A stretch of DNA of 11,473 nucleotides, from NCBI GenBank assembly GCA_030626465.1, contig DAOUOU010000079.1, positions 1 to 11,473 of the forward strand. The letters are read 5' to 3'. This DNA comes from Bacteroidales bacterium (GTDB lineage: Bacteria > Bacteroidota > Bacteroidia > Bacteroidales > UBA10428). The position numbers were made by a program, and so were the translations under genes. Below, in pieces: positions 1-5,471 of the stretch; position 1 is the first letter of the stretch; every line of letters begins with the position of its first letter. The notes below the pieces were generated by a model, which saw only the letters and a program-made list of their open reading frames with translations, was not told where the DNA came from and made no database searches.

Positions 1-217
1 GCCGCAATATACTAAAATTGACACAGAGCATTGAATTGTAAGACTGTTTCTTCGTACATAAAATTGTTACTATTTCAATTGAGCAAGATCCAATTGCTGC
101 ATTATAGTATATACACTGATACATTAACCTCTAAAACAAATTCAAAAAAATGAAAAATTAGTTCCGGGAAACCAAAAAGAACTATAAGTTCGTGAACGAA
201 AGATATTCGGAATAAAT

Positions 218-225
218 TATTTTTG
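218..225 (+). promoter_or_regulatory. Putative Bacteroidota -7 box upstream of the acetyltransferase gene
   Basis: The octamer TATTTTTG fits the TAnnTTTG -7 element of the Bacteroidota primary sigma factor. It would start transcription near 232, giving a leader of about 25 bases before the ATG at 257. No convincing TTTG -33 element sits at the usual 19-21 base spacing, so the call rests on one box only. Bases 1-217 hold no gene I can support. Confidence 0.35.
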
Positions 226-256
226 TGCTCGCAATAAGAGATAACCTGACTACAGT

Positions 257-724
257 ATGGTGAAAATAGTAGAGTGTGATTTAAATAATCCGGAACATCG
301 TAAAGCAGTGATCGATCTGATGAATCATTATATGGCTGATACCATGGGTGGAAAGCTTCCTCCGCATGCTCCTGGTAAAGCAGAAAAGATGGTTGAAGGG
401 CTAGACCAACATCCGTCAAAACTGGTATTGCTTGCAGAATATAAGGGAGAATTTGCAGGATTGAGTACCAGCTTTATAAATTATGGCACATTCTCCGTCA
501 AACCATTTATCAATATTCATGATATTGTTGTTCTGAGCAAGTATCGGGGAGAAGGAATTGGCCGAAAATTAATGGAAGGTATTATAGAGAAAGCTAAACA
601 ATTCGATTGCGGAAAGATAACGATGGAAGTGCGCGAAGATAATATTGAGGCACAACAATTATACAAAAGCTTTGGATTCGATGAAAGCAAACCTGTTATG
701 CATTTCTGGACAAAACACATGTAA
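257..724 (+). CDS. GNAT family N-acetyltransferase
   Basis: This is a 155-residue single-domain GNAT protein, expected to move an acetyl group from acetyl-CoA to an amine in the cytoplasm; the substrate cannot be read from the sequence. The acetyl-CoA pyrophosphate loop (motif A, R/Q-x-x-G-x-G/A) is seen as RGEGIG at residues 97-102, following the beta-4 strand HDIVVLSKY. Motif B is seen near residues 127-142 as N-x-x-A-x-x-LY-x-x-x-GF. The length is usual for a stand-alone GNAT. The ATG at 257 is the first plausible start and lies about 25 bases after a -7-like box. The DinB-like gene follows 77 bases downstream on the same strand and may be co-transcribed. Family assignment is firm; the specific role is unknown. 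Confidence 0.9.
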   Translation: MVKIVECDLNNPEHRKAVIDLMNHYMADTMGGKLPPHAPGKAEKMVEGLDQHPSKLVLLAEYKGEFAGLSTSFINYGTFSVKPFINIHDIVVLSKYRGEGIGRKLMEGIIEKAKQFDCGKITMEVREDNIEAQQLYKSFGFDESKPVMHFWTKHM

Positions 725-801
725 CTTGTCCTTTTCAATAAACTTTCATGTCCTTTCAGGAGCATCTGCTATCAGAAGATAGCTCATTAATACATAATAC
801 T

Positions 802-1278
802 ATGAATCAATTTGAACCGATCCGTCAAGAGCTATTATCCCTGATAGAAGAATGGGAACCAAAACTTTTAGCTCTTCCTGATAATGTTATTACTGACCAA
901 CGAAACAGCCAGGACAGGACCATTAAGCAGATAGTTGGTCATATGATAGATTCAGCTTCAAACAATACACATCGTATTGTACATTTACAGTACCAGGAAA
1001 GTCCGTTCGAATTTCCAAATTATGCCACTTATGGCAACAACGACAGATGGATTGCCATCCAGAATTACCAGGAGGAAAACTGGCACAACATGGTTCAACT
1101 ATGGAAATACATTCATTTACATTTTGTGCATGTTATACAAAATATACGCAGCGGGCAACTGGAGAACGAGTGGATATCAGACAAGGATAAAAACATATCA
1201 CTCAAAGCTATGGTTGTGGATTTCCCAAGACATTTTATCTTACACCTGGAAGAAATAAATGGTTTGATACAGAAGTAA
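802..1278 (+). CDS. DinB-like metal-binding four-helix protein
   Basis: This 158-residue protein has the features of the DinB/YfiT superfamily, whose members are four-helix bundles binding a divalent metal through three histidines; some are thiol-dependent transferases. Candidate ligands are H47 in the segment IVGHMIDSASNN and the pair H144/H148 in the C-terminal helix RHFILHLEEI, which matches the family pattern of one early and two late histidines. The reading frame is open from an ATG at 748, but family alignment favours the ATG at 802: the helix beginning MNQFEPIRQELL is the normal DinB N-terminus and the extra 18 residues look unrelated. It lies 77 bases after the acetyltransferase stop codon. 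The substrate is unknown. Confidence 0.8.
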   Translation: MNQFEPIRQELLSLIEEWEPKLLALPDNVITDQRNSQDRTIKQIVGHMIDSASNNTHRIVHLQYQESPFEFPNYATYGNNDRWIAIQNYQEENWHNMVQLWKYIHLHFVHVIQNIRSGQLENEWISDKDKNISLKAMVVDFPRHFILHLEEINGLIQK

Positions 1279-1362
1279 TAAATACATCCGCCAGAATGTC
1301 TGTCCTATATCATGATCCTGATCTGTCCGGTATAAATAAAACATAACCATGACCGTTTAAAC

Positions 1363-1390
1363 AACATAAAAGAACTGTTCATTTTATGTT
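1363..1390. repeat. 28-bp nearly perfect palindrome in the 1279-1536 intergenic region
   Basis: The arms AACATAAAA (1363-1371) and TTTTATGTT (1382-1390) are perfect inverse complements. The inner GAAC-T-GTTC (1372-1380) is also palindromic, leaving a single unpaired A at 1381. No T-run follows, so it is not a standard intrinsic terminator. It could be an operator for the repeat-protein gene at 1537 or a transcript-end hairpin for the DinB-like gene. The rest of the 1279-1536 gap shows nothing I can name. Confidence 0.5.
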
Positions 1391-1523
1391 CGTATCCGTA
1401 CACCTGTGTTGTATAATCGGTCACATATTCGCATATGTCTGGATTCATATTGCAATATAACATTCTGATATAGTGTATATTGCATTTTTTGGCATAGTTA
1501 ATGAGAAATGATCTTCAGATTTA

Positions 1524-1542
1524 AAAAACCAAAATCATGAAA
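1524..1542 (+). promoter_or_regulatory. Shared 19-base translation leader, copy 1
   Basis: The sequence AAAAACCAAAATC directly before the ATG, together with the first two codons ATGAAA, is identical to 2143-2161 before the 20-codon ORF. There is no Shine-Dalgarno sequence; A-rich leaders are usual in Bacteroidota. The match suggests duplication of the gene start or selection for the same leader. Confidence 0.55.
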
Positions 1543-2076
1543 ACATTAACTAACACACCAAGAACCGGAAGATACACAACAGCACTGTTATTGATTGGCT
1601 TGGTTGTATCACAGTTTTCATTATTTGCTTCTGAAATCTTTACCGGAACCGAAATAGTTACCGAGTCAGAAGAAATAAACAATGAGATCCTAGAGGACTG
1701 GATGCTGGATCTTTCAACCTGGACAAATTACAAACAGGCATATCTTCTTGAAGAGGATGTTGAAAAAGAAATGGAAATCGAAGACTGGATGATGGATCTT
1801 TCAACCTGGGCAAATTACAAACATGCAAATCTTCTTGAAGAGGATGTTGAAAAAGAAATGGAAGTAGAAGATTGGATGATGGACCTGGAAAACGATTTCT
1901 GGAAGAACTACCAGGAAGAAGAAATTGAACTGGAAGAATGGATGTGCAACTATAACAATAGTTTTTGGAATGATGATGCAACAGCACAGGAACAAGAGAT
2001 GCCAATTGAAGAATGGATGACAGAACCATCAAGCTGGATAAGCCATAACGATTTTCTGTATCTGGCAGCTTATTAA
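1537..2076 (+). CDS. Secreted acidic protein with five E[DE]WM repeats, function unknown
   Basis: This 179-residue protein does not match any family I can name with confidence. Residues 1-32 look like a signal peptide: positive R9/R12, hydrophobic ALLLIGLVVSQFSLFA, with cleavage plausible after FA or FAS. The mature part is strongly acidic and carries five repeats starting with E-[D/E]-W-M at residues 53, 82, 111, 133 and 158. Each has a second tryptophan 7 or 9 positions after the first (W55/W62, W84/W91, W113/W122, W135/W144, W160/W167). Repeats 1 and 2 are full 29-residue copies and nearly identical; repeats 3-5 are shorter and more diverged. There is one cysteine (C137) and no enzyme motif. 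The ATG at 1537 is fixed by the signal peptide and shares its leader with the mini-ORF at 2156. A secreted binding or structural peptide is a guess only. Confidence 0.8.
   Translation: MKTLTNTPRTGRYTTALLLIGLVVSQFSLFASEIFTGTEIVTESEEINNEILEDWMLDLSTWTNYKQAYLLEEDVEKEMEIEDWMMDLSTWANYKHANLLEEDVEKEMEVEDWMMDLENDFWKNYQEEEIELEEWMCNYNNSFWNDDATAQEQEMPIEEWMTEPSSWISHNDFLYLAAY
1693..1866 (+). repeat. Two tandem 87-bp coding repeats
   Basis: Unit 1 (1693-1779) and unit 2 (1780-1866) differ at 7 of 87 bases by direct comparison. Each encodes 29 residues beginning E-D-W-M and ending with an E-E-D-V-E-K-E-M-E type stretch. Because 87 is a multiple of three, gain or loss of a unit keeps the frame. The downstream repeats encode the same EDWM/EEWM motif but are more diverged and shorter. 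Confidence 0.9.
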
Positions 2077-2142
2077 AAAATTACAACGCAAGCCATATTC
2101 TCACAAGATTTTTTTCGTTTCATCTCAACCAATAATAACAGT

Positions 2143-2161
2143 AAAAACCAAAATCATGAAA
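2143..2161 (+). promoter_or_regulatory. Shared 19-base translation leader, copy 2
   Basis: This stretch is identical over 19 bases to 1524-1542, ending in ATGAAA. It supports translation of the short ORF starting at 2156. Confidence 0.5.
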
Positions 2162-2218
2162 GCTCTTATTAACAGAACGGTTGATTATGAAAAAGGCGAC
2201 GAAGGCGGAGCATTTTAG
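2156..2218 (+). CDS. 20-residue small ORF following the E[DE]WM repeat gene
   Basis: ATG at 2156 to TAG at 2216-2218 encodes 20 residues: MKALINRTVDY followed by EKGDEGGAF. The translation signal is the same 19-base leader used by the gene at 1537, and the first residues (MKALIN against MKTLTN) are also similar. The strong terminator at 2249-2276 lies 30 bases after the stop, so this ORF is the last element of the transcript. It has no hydrophobic segment, so it is not a signal peptide on its own. It could be a real small protein, or the start of a collapsed duplicate of the upstream gene. I cannot assign a function. Confidence 0.4.
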   Translation: MKALINRTVDYEKGDEGGAF

Positions 2219-2248
2219 GTTTCTTTAAGGTTCAGGTTAGTTAGGTTA

Positions 2249-2276
2249 CCCCGGAATTTTCCGGGGTTTTTATTTT
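2249..2276 (+). terminator. Intrinsic terminator after the repeat gene and mini-ORF
   Basis: CCCCGGAA and TTCCGGGG (2249-2266) form a perfect GC-rich stem, drawn as 7 bp with an ATTT loop, followed by the T-rich run TTTTTATTTT. It ends + strand transcription at the junction with the convergent SUI1-like gene, whose stop codon at 2270-2272 lies inside the T-run. There is no equivalent T-run for the - strand. Confidence 0.85.
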
Positions 2277-2602
2277 ACTTTATAGCCCCTTTCAGTCAAT
2301 ATCTCTTTTATCTCCTTTAGCCTCTCTCCCTGAATAATAATTACTCCGCCTTTGGCCGAACCCCCTGTTCCGCACCTGGTTTTTAACAATTTGCTTAATG
2401 CTTTCAGATCATCCTCCCTTCCCACAAAACCATTAACCAATGTTACAACCTTTCCTTTCCTGTGTTTGCTATCTGTCTGTAGATGGAGGAATTGCTTTTC
2501 CGGAGGAAGGGTCTCCACTTCCTCTTCTTTATCAATTTCGTACTGAAACTCAGGATCAGTAGAAAAAACTACCCCCAACCTGTCTTTCCAGTCTTTAGCC
2601 AT
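2270..2602 (-). CDS. SUI1/eIF1-like translation factor (YciH family)
   Basis: This 110-residue protein belongs to the SUI1/eIF1 family; bacterial YciH homologues are thought to influence start-codon selection on the ribosome, though their exact role is poorly defined. The family core fills the C-terminal half: KGKVVTLVNGFVG, then LKALSKLLKTRCGTGGSAKGG, then IIIQGERLKEI and the terminal GYKVK. The basic CGTGGS-x-K-x-G segment is the most conserved part and is intact. The N-terminal 45 residues are variable, as usual. The start MAKDWKDRLGVV is typical for the family in Bacteroidota. The gene is convergent with the mini-ORF, and its stop overlaps that transcript's terminator. Confidence 0.93.
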   Translation of the reverse strand: MAKDWKDRLGVVFSTDPEFQYEIDKEEEVETLPPEKQFLHLQTDSKHRKGKVVTLVNGFVGREDDLKALSKLLKTRCGTGGSAKGGVIIIQGERLKEIKEILTERGYKVK

Positions 2603-2639
2603 AGTATAGATTTTTCATTAAAACAAGTAATGTTTTATC

Positions 2640-2790
2640 ATCATTTATTTCTTTGTGACACCTTCGAGACTTAGTGGCTTCGTAACTGTTTTTTTGCCAC
2701 AAACCCGTCCGGCTGCCCGCCAGAACACCAAGATTAACTTCGTTGAGGGCTTCGCCGTTCACGAAGATTCTTACCTAAGTTATTGACTTA
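2640..2790. repeat. Probable decayed interspersed repeat in the 2603-2906 gene-free stretch
   Basis: This gap of about 300 bases has no convincing gene. It includes CTTTGTGACACC at 2651, then CTTAGTGGCTTCGT near 2670-2684, TTTTTTTGCCACAAA near 2690-2703, and AACACCAAGA near 2724-2733. Such CTTTGTG/CTTAGTGGCTT/GCCAC-AAAG strings resemble short repeats I know as common between genes of environmental bacteria. An imperfect hairpin with arms CTTCGT (2738-2743) and ACGAAG (2761-2766) lies at the right end. GC content is locally higher than in the flanks. Only one copy is visible here, so the repeat status is inferred from resemblance. Confidence 0.4.
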
Positions 2791-2906
2791 TAATGTATTC
2801 TTATTTCGAGTTCACCTTATTTGTGTTTCGGAGCTTTTATTAAACTAAGATACTTTAAATTTATAAGGACAGTTTTAATTTGAATTCTTCCTGAATCCTG
2901 AATATA

Positions 2907-3305
2907 ATGAGCAAAGAAATCGTTAAGAGATACATTGAAGCCATCAATAATCAAGACCTTGAAAAAATTGCCGGCTTGATGACCAACGACCATGAATTTG
3001 TTGATGCAGAAGGAGGCAGATATACCGGAAAAGAGAACATACTGGAGGGATGGCCCGCATACTTCGAAATGTTCCCCGATTATGAAATCGAAATCACTGA
3101 TATCCTTGAAGAAAATGCCCTGGTTGGAGTATTCGGGTATGCAAGCGGTACATATAAAAATCTCCAAAACGAAAACAACAGCAATCATTGGAGATTGCCT
3201 GCATCATGGAAGGCTTTGGTTGAAGATAAGAAAATAAAATACTGGCAGGTCTATTGCGATTATACACCAATCCACGAGATTATCAGAAACAATAGGGACC
3301 TATGA
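2907..3305 (+). CDS. NTF2-like / SnoaL-like domain protein
   Basis: This 132-residue cytoplasmic protein has the cone-shaped NTF2-like fold pattern: an N-terminal helix (IVKRYIEAINNQDLEKIAGLM), then a hydrophobic strand with DHEFVDAEGGRYTGKENI, then WPAYFEMFPDYEIEITDI. This is the usual SnoaL-type layout, in which the second segment reads G-x-x-x-I-x-x-W-x-x-x-F-x-x-x-P-D. It ends with beta-strands containing YWQVYCDYTPI. Members include polyketide cyclases, isomerases and many uncharacterised proteins, so the reaction cannot be predicted. The ATG at 2907 is the only good start. A SAM methyltransferase follows on the same strand after 135 bases; the gap is long for an operon. Confidence 0.85.
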   Translation: MSKEIVKRYIEAINNQDLEKIAGLMTNDHEFVDAEGGRYTGKENILEGWPAYFEMFPDYEIEITDILEENALVGVFGYASGTYKNLQNENNSNHWRLPASWKALVEDKKIKYWQVYCDYTPIHEIIRNNRDL

Positions 3306-3440
3306 AGAAAAAGAATCCACTACTGGTCCTTTGTGGTATATTCCAATGTATATTTAATGTCTTATAAAATTTAATTTATTTTCCATACAATATAAAGCAC
3401 TACTAACACAACAACCAATAGCAATTAAACAAAAGCTGAT

Positions 3441-4181
3441 ATGAATGATATTGAAGCTCAATACAATGCGATGGCTCCAATGTACAGCTTTCTGATGAAT
3501 GATGAGATCAATATTTCAACTTTTCAAGAAGTTCTTGGAAATCGTCTGACTGAATTACCAGAGGATGCAAATATCCTGGATTGTGCCTGTGGAACAGGAT
3601 TGCATGCAATATGGTTCGCTCAAAAAGGATTTCATGTATATGCCTCAGATATAAGTAAAGGAATGCTTAAGGAGGCAAGAAAAAATGCAGTTAAGAAAAA
3701 TGTCAGAATCAACTTTCTTCAAAGCTCATGGGAGGATCTTTACAAAAAACTACCCCTTCAGTTCGATTTTGTTGTTTGTTATGGAAACTCCTTTTCGCAT
3801 ATGAAGAATCCGGATATGCTCCGGAATTCTTTAGCGTCTATCAGAAAAATACTAAAACCAGGCAGCCCTTTTCTTTTTGATGTCCGAAACTGGGAGAACG
3901 ATTTTAAGCATCCTTCTCAGGCTCCTTCCAGGCTGAAAAAAACAATTAATGGAAAAAAAATTGAGATCGATTACAGTTGGAAATTGAACGGCTGGAATGT
4001 AAAATGTCAATTTATTACTCAGATCTATGACAGAAAAAATGATGTAACCAGAAAATATGAATGTGATATCTATCCAATAAAATATGAGAAAATAGCTGAA
4101 GCCTGCAAAAGGAATGGTTTCAATCAGGTAGACAGAAACTTTTTCAGGAAAGGTGAATACTATTATGTATTTGCCATATAA
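3441..4181 (+). CDS. Class I SAM-dependent methyltransferase (glycine/sarcosine N-methyltransferase-like)
   Basis: This 246-residue protein has a complete class I methyltransferase core. Motif I is ILDCACGTG at residues 45-53, the acidic residue ending beta-2 that binds the SAM ribose is D70 in YASDIS, and motif IV is FDFVVCYGNSFSHM. The string CYGNSFSH resembles the C-x-GNS-x-x-HL motif of glycine and sarcosine N-methyltransferases, so a small-amine substrate is possible but unproven. The C-terminal half is a beta-rich insertion (SWKLNGWNVKCQFITQIYDR) followed by FRKGEYYYVFAI, where the last strand of the fold is expected. The start MNDIEAQYNAMAPMY is typical. It may be transcribed alone, since gaps of 135 and 243 bases flank it. 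Confidence 0.88.
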   Translation: MNDIEAQYNAMAPMYSFLMNDEINISTFQEVLGNRLTELPEDANILDCACGTGLHAIWFAQKGFHVYASDISKGMLKEARKNAVKKNVRINFLQSSWEDLYKKLPLQFDFVVCYGNSFSHMKNPDMLRNSLASIRKILKPGSPFLFDVRNWENDFKHPSQAPSRLKKTINGKKIEIDYSWKLNGWNVKCQFITQIYDRKNDVTRKYECDIYPIKYEKIAEACKRNGFNQVDRNFFRKGEYYYVFAI

Positions 4182-4236
4182 CAAGGTAATATGAAGGTTA
4201 AATATAGTATTGAGTTAAACAAGTAGTTACAAATCA

Positions 4237-4371
4237 ATGGCTGTTAATTTGAAAGAATTTCCGGGTGTTGAGGAAAAAAATAGAGCCTCTCGAAAATATA
4301 AGTATAAAAAACTCAAAGCACCTGTTTGTAAAAGAAAATCAAAATTAATTTTGAATTTAAGGTATTTTTAA
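4237..4371 (+). CDS. Possible 44-residue basic small ORF
   Basis: In the 243-base gap between the methyltransferase and the flavodoxin there is an open frame from ATG at 4237 to TAA at 4369-4371. It encodes a lysine-rich peptide beginning MAVNLKEFPGVEEKN with a middle of RKYKYKKLKAPVCKRKSK. It has no recognisable motif, no start leader like its neighbours, and the A-rich composition of the region makes chance lysine codons likely. I list it as weak because nothing else explains the gap. Confidence 0.15.
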   Translation: MAVNLKEFPGVEEKNRASRKYKYKKLKAPVCKRKSKLILNLRYF

Positions 4372-4382
4372 TGTTCTCAATT

Positions 4383-4390
4383 TATATTTG
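4383..4390 (+). promoter_or_regulatory. Putative -7 box for the flavodoxin operon
   Basis: TATATTTG matches TAnnTTTG exactly and sits 34 bases before the flavodoxin ATG at 4425, a normal distance. The nearest upstream TTTG (4350-4353) is 29 bases away, longer than the usual 19-21, so the -33 element is uncertain. Confidence 0.4.
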
Positions 4391-4424
4391 ATCAATAAAT
4401 CCAATTTAAATAATATGAAAAACG

Positions 4425-4844
4425 ATGAAAAATATTCTTATTACTTACCGCAGTAAGACCGGAATCACAAAAAAATATGCCGAAGAGATAGATCGTTATC
4501 TTACAGGCAAAGGACTTAAAACCGCTGTGATTTCAATCGAAGATTTTGATAGCAACCTGTTTAAAAATGTCGAAGCTGTGCTTTTTGGATGCTGGACCAA
4601 TGGGTTAATGATTTTCCTTCAATTTCCGGAAAAAATGTGGGTGAAATTTGCAAAAAGCCTGCCGGAAATGAAAGAGAAGAAGGTTGGTGTATTCACTACT
4701 TACATGCTCGCAACAGGAAGTATGTTTAAAAAAATGAAAAAACACCTCGAGGGGAAGATCTCCGGGTGTCAGATCGAACTTAAATCAAAGAAGGGTGAAT
4801 TGTCTGATGCTGATAAAATTCTGCTGGATAGTTTCATTAAATAA
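4425..4844 (+). CDS. Flavodoxin-domain protein
   Basis: This 139-residue protein is a short single-domain flavodoxin-like protein, expected to bind FMN in the cytoplasm and pass electrons. The phosphate-binding loop is intact at residues 8-14 in the context TYRSKTGITKKYAEEI, matching [ST]-x-T-G-x-T. The central GCWTNGL segment corresponds to the loop beside the FMN ring, and VGVFTTYMLATGSMF is the strand and loop common to flavodoxin-like oxidoreductases. The ATG at 4425 gives the standard start MKNILITY; an ATG at 4415 is out of frame and stops after 13 codons. The next gene starts 8 bases after the stop codon, so this is the first gene of a tight three-gene unit with a membrane protein and an exported SOR-fold protein. 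Confidence 0.9.
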   Translation: MKNILITYRSKTGITKKYAEEIDRYLTGKGLKTAVISIEDFDSNLFKNVEAVLFGCWTNGLMIFLQFPEKMWVKFAKSLPEMKEKKVGVFTTYMLATGSMFKKMKKHLEGKISGCQIELKSKKGELSDADKILLDSFIK

Positions 4845-4852
4845 AATACATC

Positions 4853-5029
4853 ATGTATGAGTTTCTTTTTATTATGGGTATTCTCTCCTATGTGTTGATC
4901 CTGTTTTCGTTTCTTACAGGTATTAAAATACTGAAAGTAAAATATAAAGTTCACAGAACCATTGGAATTATTGGTTTTTCCGGAGCATCAGTTCATGGAA
5001 TCCTGATGCTTTACCTCAATGTATTCTAA
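4853..5029 (+). CDS. 58-residue two-helix membrane protein with a His-x13-His pair
   Basis: ATG at 4853 to TAA at 5027-5029 encodes 58 residues. Helix 1 is about residues 3-24 (FLFIMGILSYVLILFSFLTG); a basic loop at 25-35 holds K25, K28, K30, K32 and R35; helix 2 is about residues 36-58. By the positive-inside rule the loop faces the cytoplasm and both ends face out. H34 and H48 lie 14 positions apart in or at helix 2, the spacing seen within haem-binding helices of cytochrome b and ferric-reductase/NOX proteins, and the HRTIG context after the basic loop also resembles such helices. A dimer could therefore hold two b haems, which is inference. The gene lies 8 bases after the flavodoxin and 15 bases before the SOR-like gene, so co-translation is likely. 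Coding status rests on spacing and composition. Confidence 0.75.
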   Translation: MYEFLFIMGILSYVLILFSFLTGIKILKVKYKVHRTIGIIGFSGASVHGILMLYLNVF

Positions 5030-5044
5030 TTTAACATACACAAT

Positions 5045-5389
5045 ATGAAAACAAATAAATTAGCACTGCTTTTATTACTGGCTTTACTACCTGTGGCTCT
5101 TTTAGCTCACGCACCTAAAAAAGTAATTGTTACATACGAAAAAGAATCTGGTAAATTAATGATCTCTATCCAGCATCCGGTGAAAGATGTTACTGATCAT
5201 TACATCGAATCCATTGCTATTAAGGTAAATGGAGAAGATGTGAAGACATTGGAGTACACTTCCCAATCATCAAAGGAAAGCCACGATGTTGAAGTCGAGA
5301 TGCCTGATCTGAAAACCGGAAGCAAAATAAGCTTAAAAGCTTCATGCAATAAACTGGGTGCAAAGTCGGGAAGTATTACGATAGAATAG
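5045..5389 (+). CDS. Exported superoxide reductase (desulfoferrodoxin)-fold protein lacking one iron ligand
   Basis: This 114-residue protein has a signal peptide (residues 1-21, LALLLLLALLPVALLA) and a domain resembling the iron centre II domain of desulfoferrodoxin/neelaredoxin. Canonical superoxide reductase holds iron with four His and one Cys in the order His, HP, HYI, then C-N-x-H-G. Here H44-P45, H52-Y53-I54 and C101-N102 are present and H22 could be the first His. The last His is replaced: the motif reads C-N-K-L-G, with L104 at the ligand position. H44 and H52 are 8 apart rather than the usual 6. If cleavage falls after A21, H22 becomes the mature N-terminus. It is the third gene of the flavodoxin unit. 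It may bind a different metal or act as a redox or metal carrier; ordinary superoxide reductase activity should not be assumed. Confidence 0.75.
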   Translation: MKTNKLALLLLLALLPVALLAHAPKKVIVTYEKESGKLMISIQHPVKDVTDHYIESIAIKVNGEDVKTLEYTSQSSKESHDVEVEMPDLKTGSKISLKASCNKLGAKSGSITIE

Positions 5390-5422
5390 TACTAAACTAT
5401 ACTAAATTTTTTTCGAACTTGA

Positions 5423-5444
5423 TGACTGCCTGTGCTTGCAGTCA
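5423..5444. terminator. Hairpin between convergent genes, possible terminator
   Basis: TGACTGC (5423-5429) and GCAGTCA (5438-5444) form a perfect 7-bp stem around an 8-base loop, between the stop codons of the SOR-like gene (+) and the aldo/keto-reductase-fold gene (-). Neither strand has a T-run directly after it, so it is at best a weak or factor-assisted terminator serving both genes. Confidence 0.4.
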
Positions 5445-5471
5445 AGCTATGCTTTTGCCTTCATGCCATAT

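Noticed and set aside
1..256. Possible gene end or RNA gene at the left edge
   Set aside because: No open frame entering from the left with family features and no tRNA-like cloverleaf was seen; only a -7-like box is supported.
102..419. Open frame of 105 codons on the - strand across the acetyltransferase start
   Set aside because: It overlaps the well-supported GNAT gene and its product shows no recognisable motif.
748..801. Earlier ATG for the DinB-like gene
   Set aside because: The extra 18 residues do not resemble a DinB N-terminus, and the helix starting at 802 is the family start; the longer form remains possible.
1658..2032. Long open frame (124 codons) on the - strand opposite the repeat gene
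   Set aside because: It is the antisense shadow of the EDWM repeats; repeated glutamate and tryptophan codons suppress stops on the other strand. It has no start context and its Ser/Leu/Phe-rich product has no family features.
4415..4456. Short upstream ORF (13 codons) overlapping the flavodoxin start
   Set aside because: The AAACGATGAAA context supports the flavodoxin ATG at 4425. The overlapping ORF is lysine- and tyrosine-rich by chance of the same bases and has no leader-peptide pattern.
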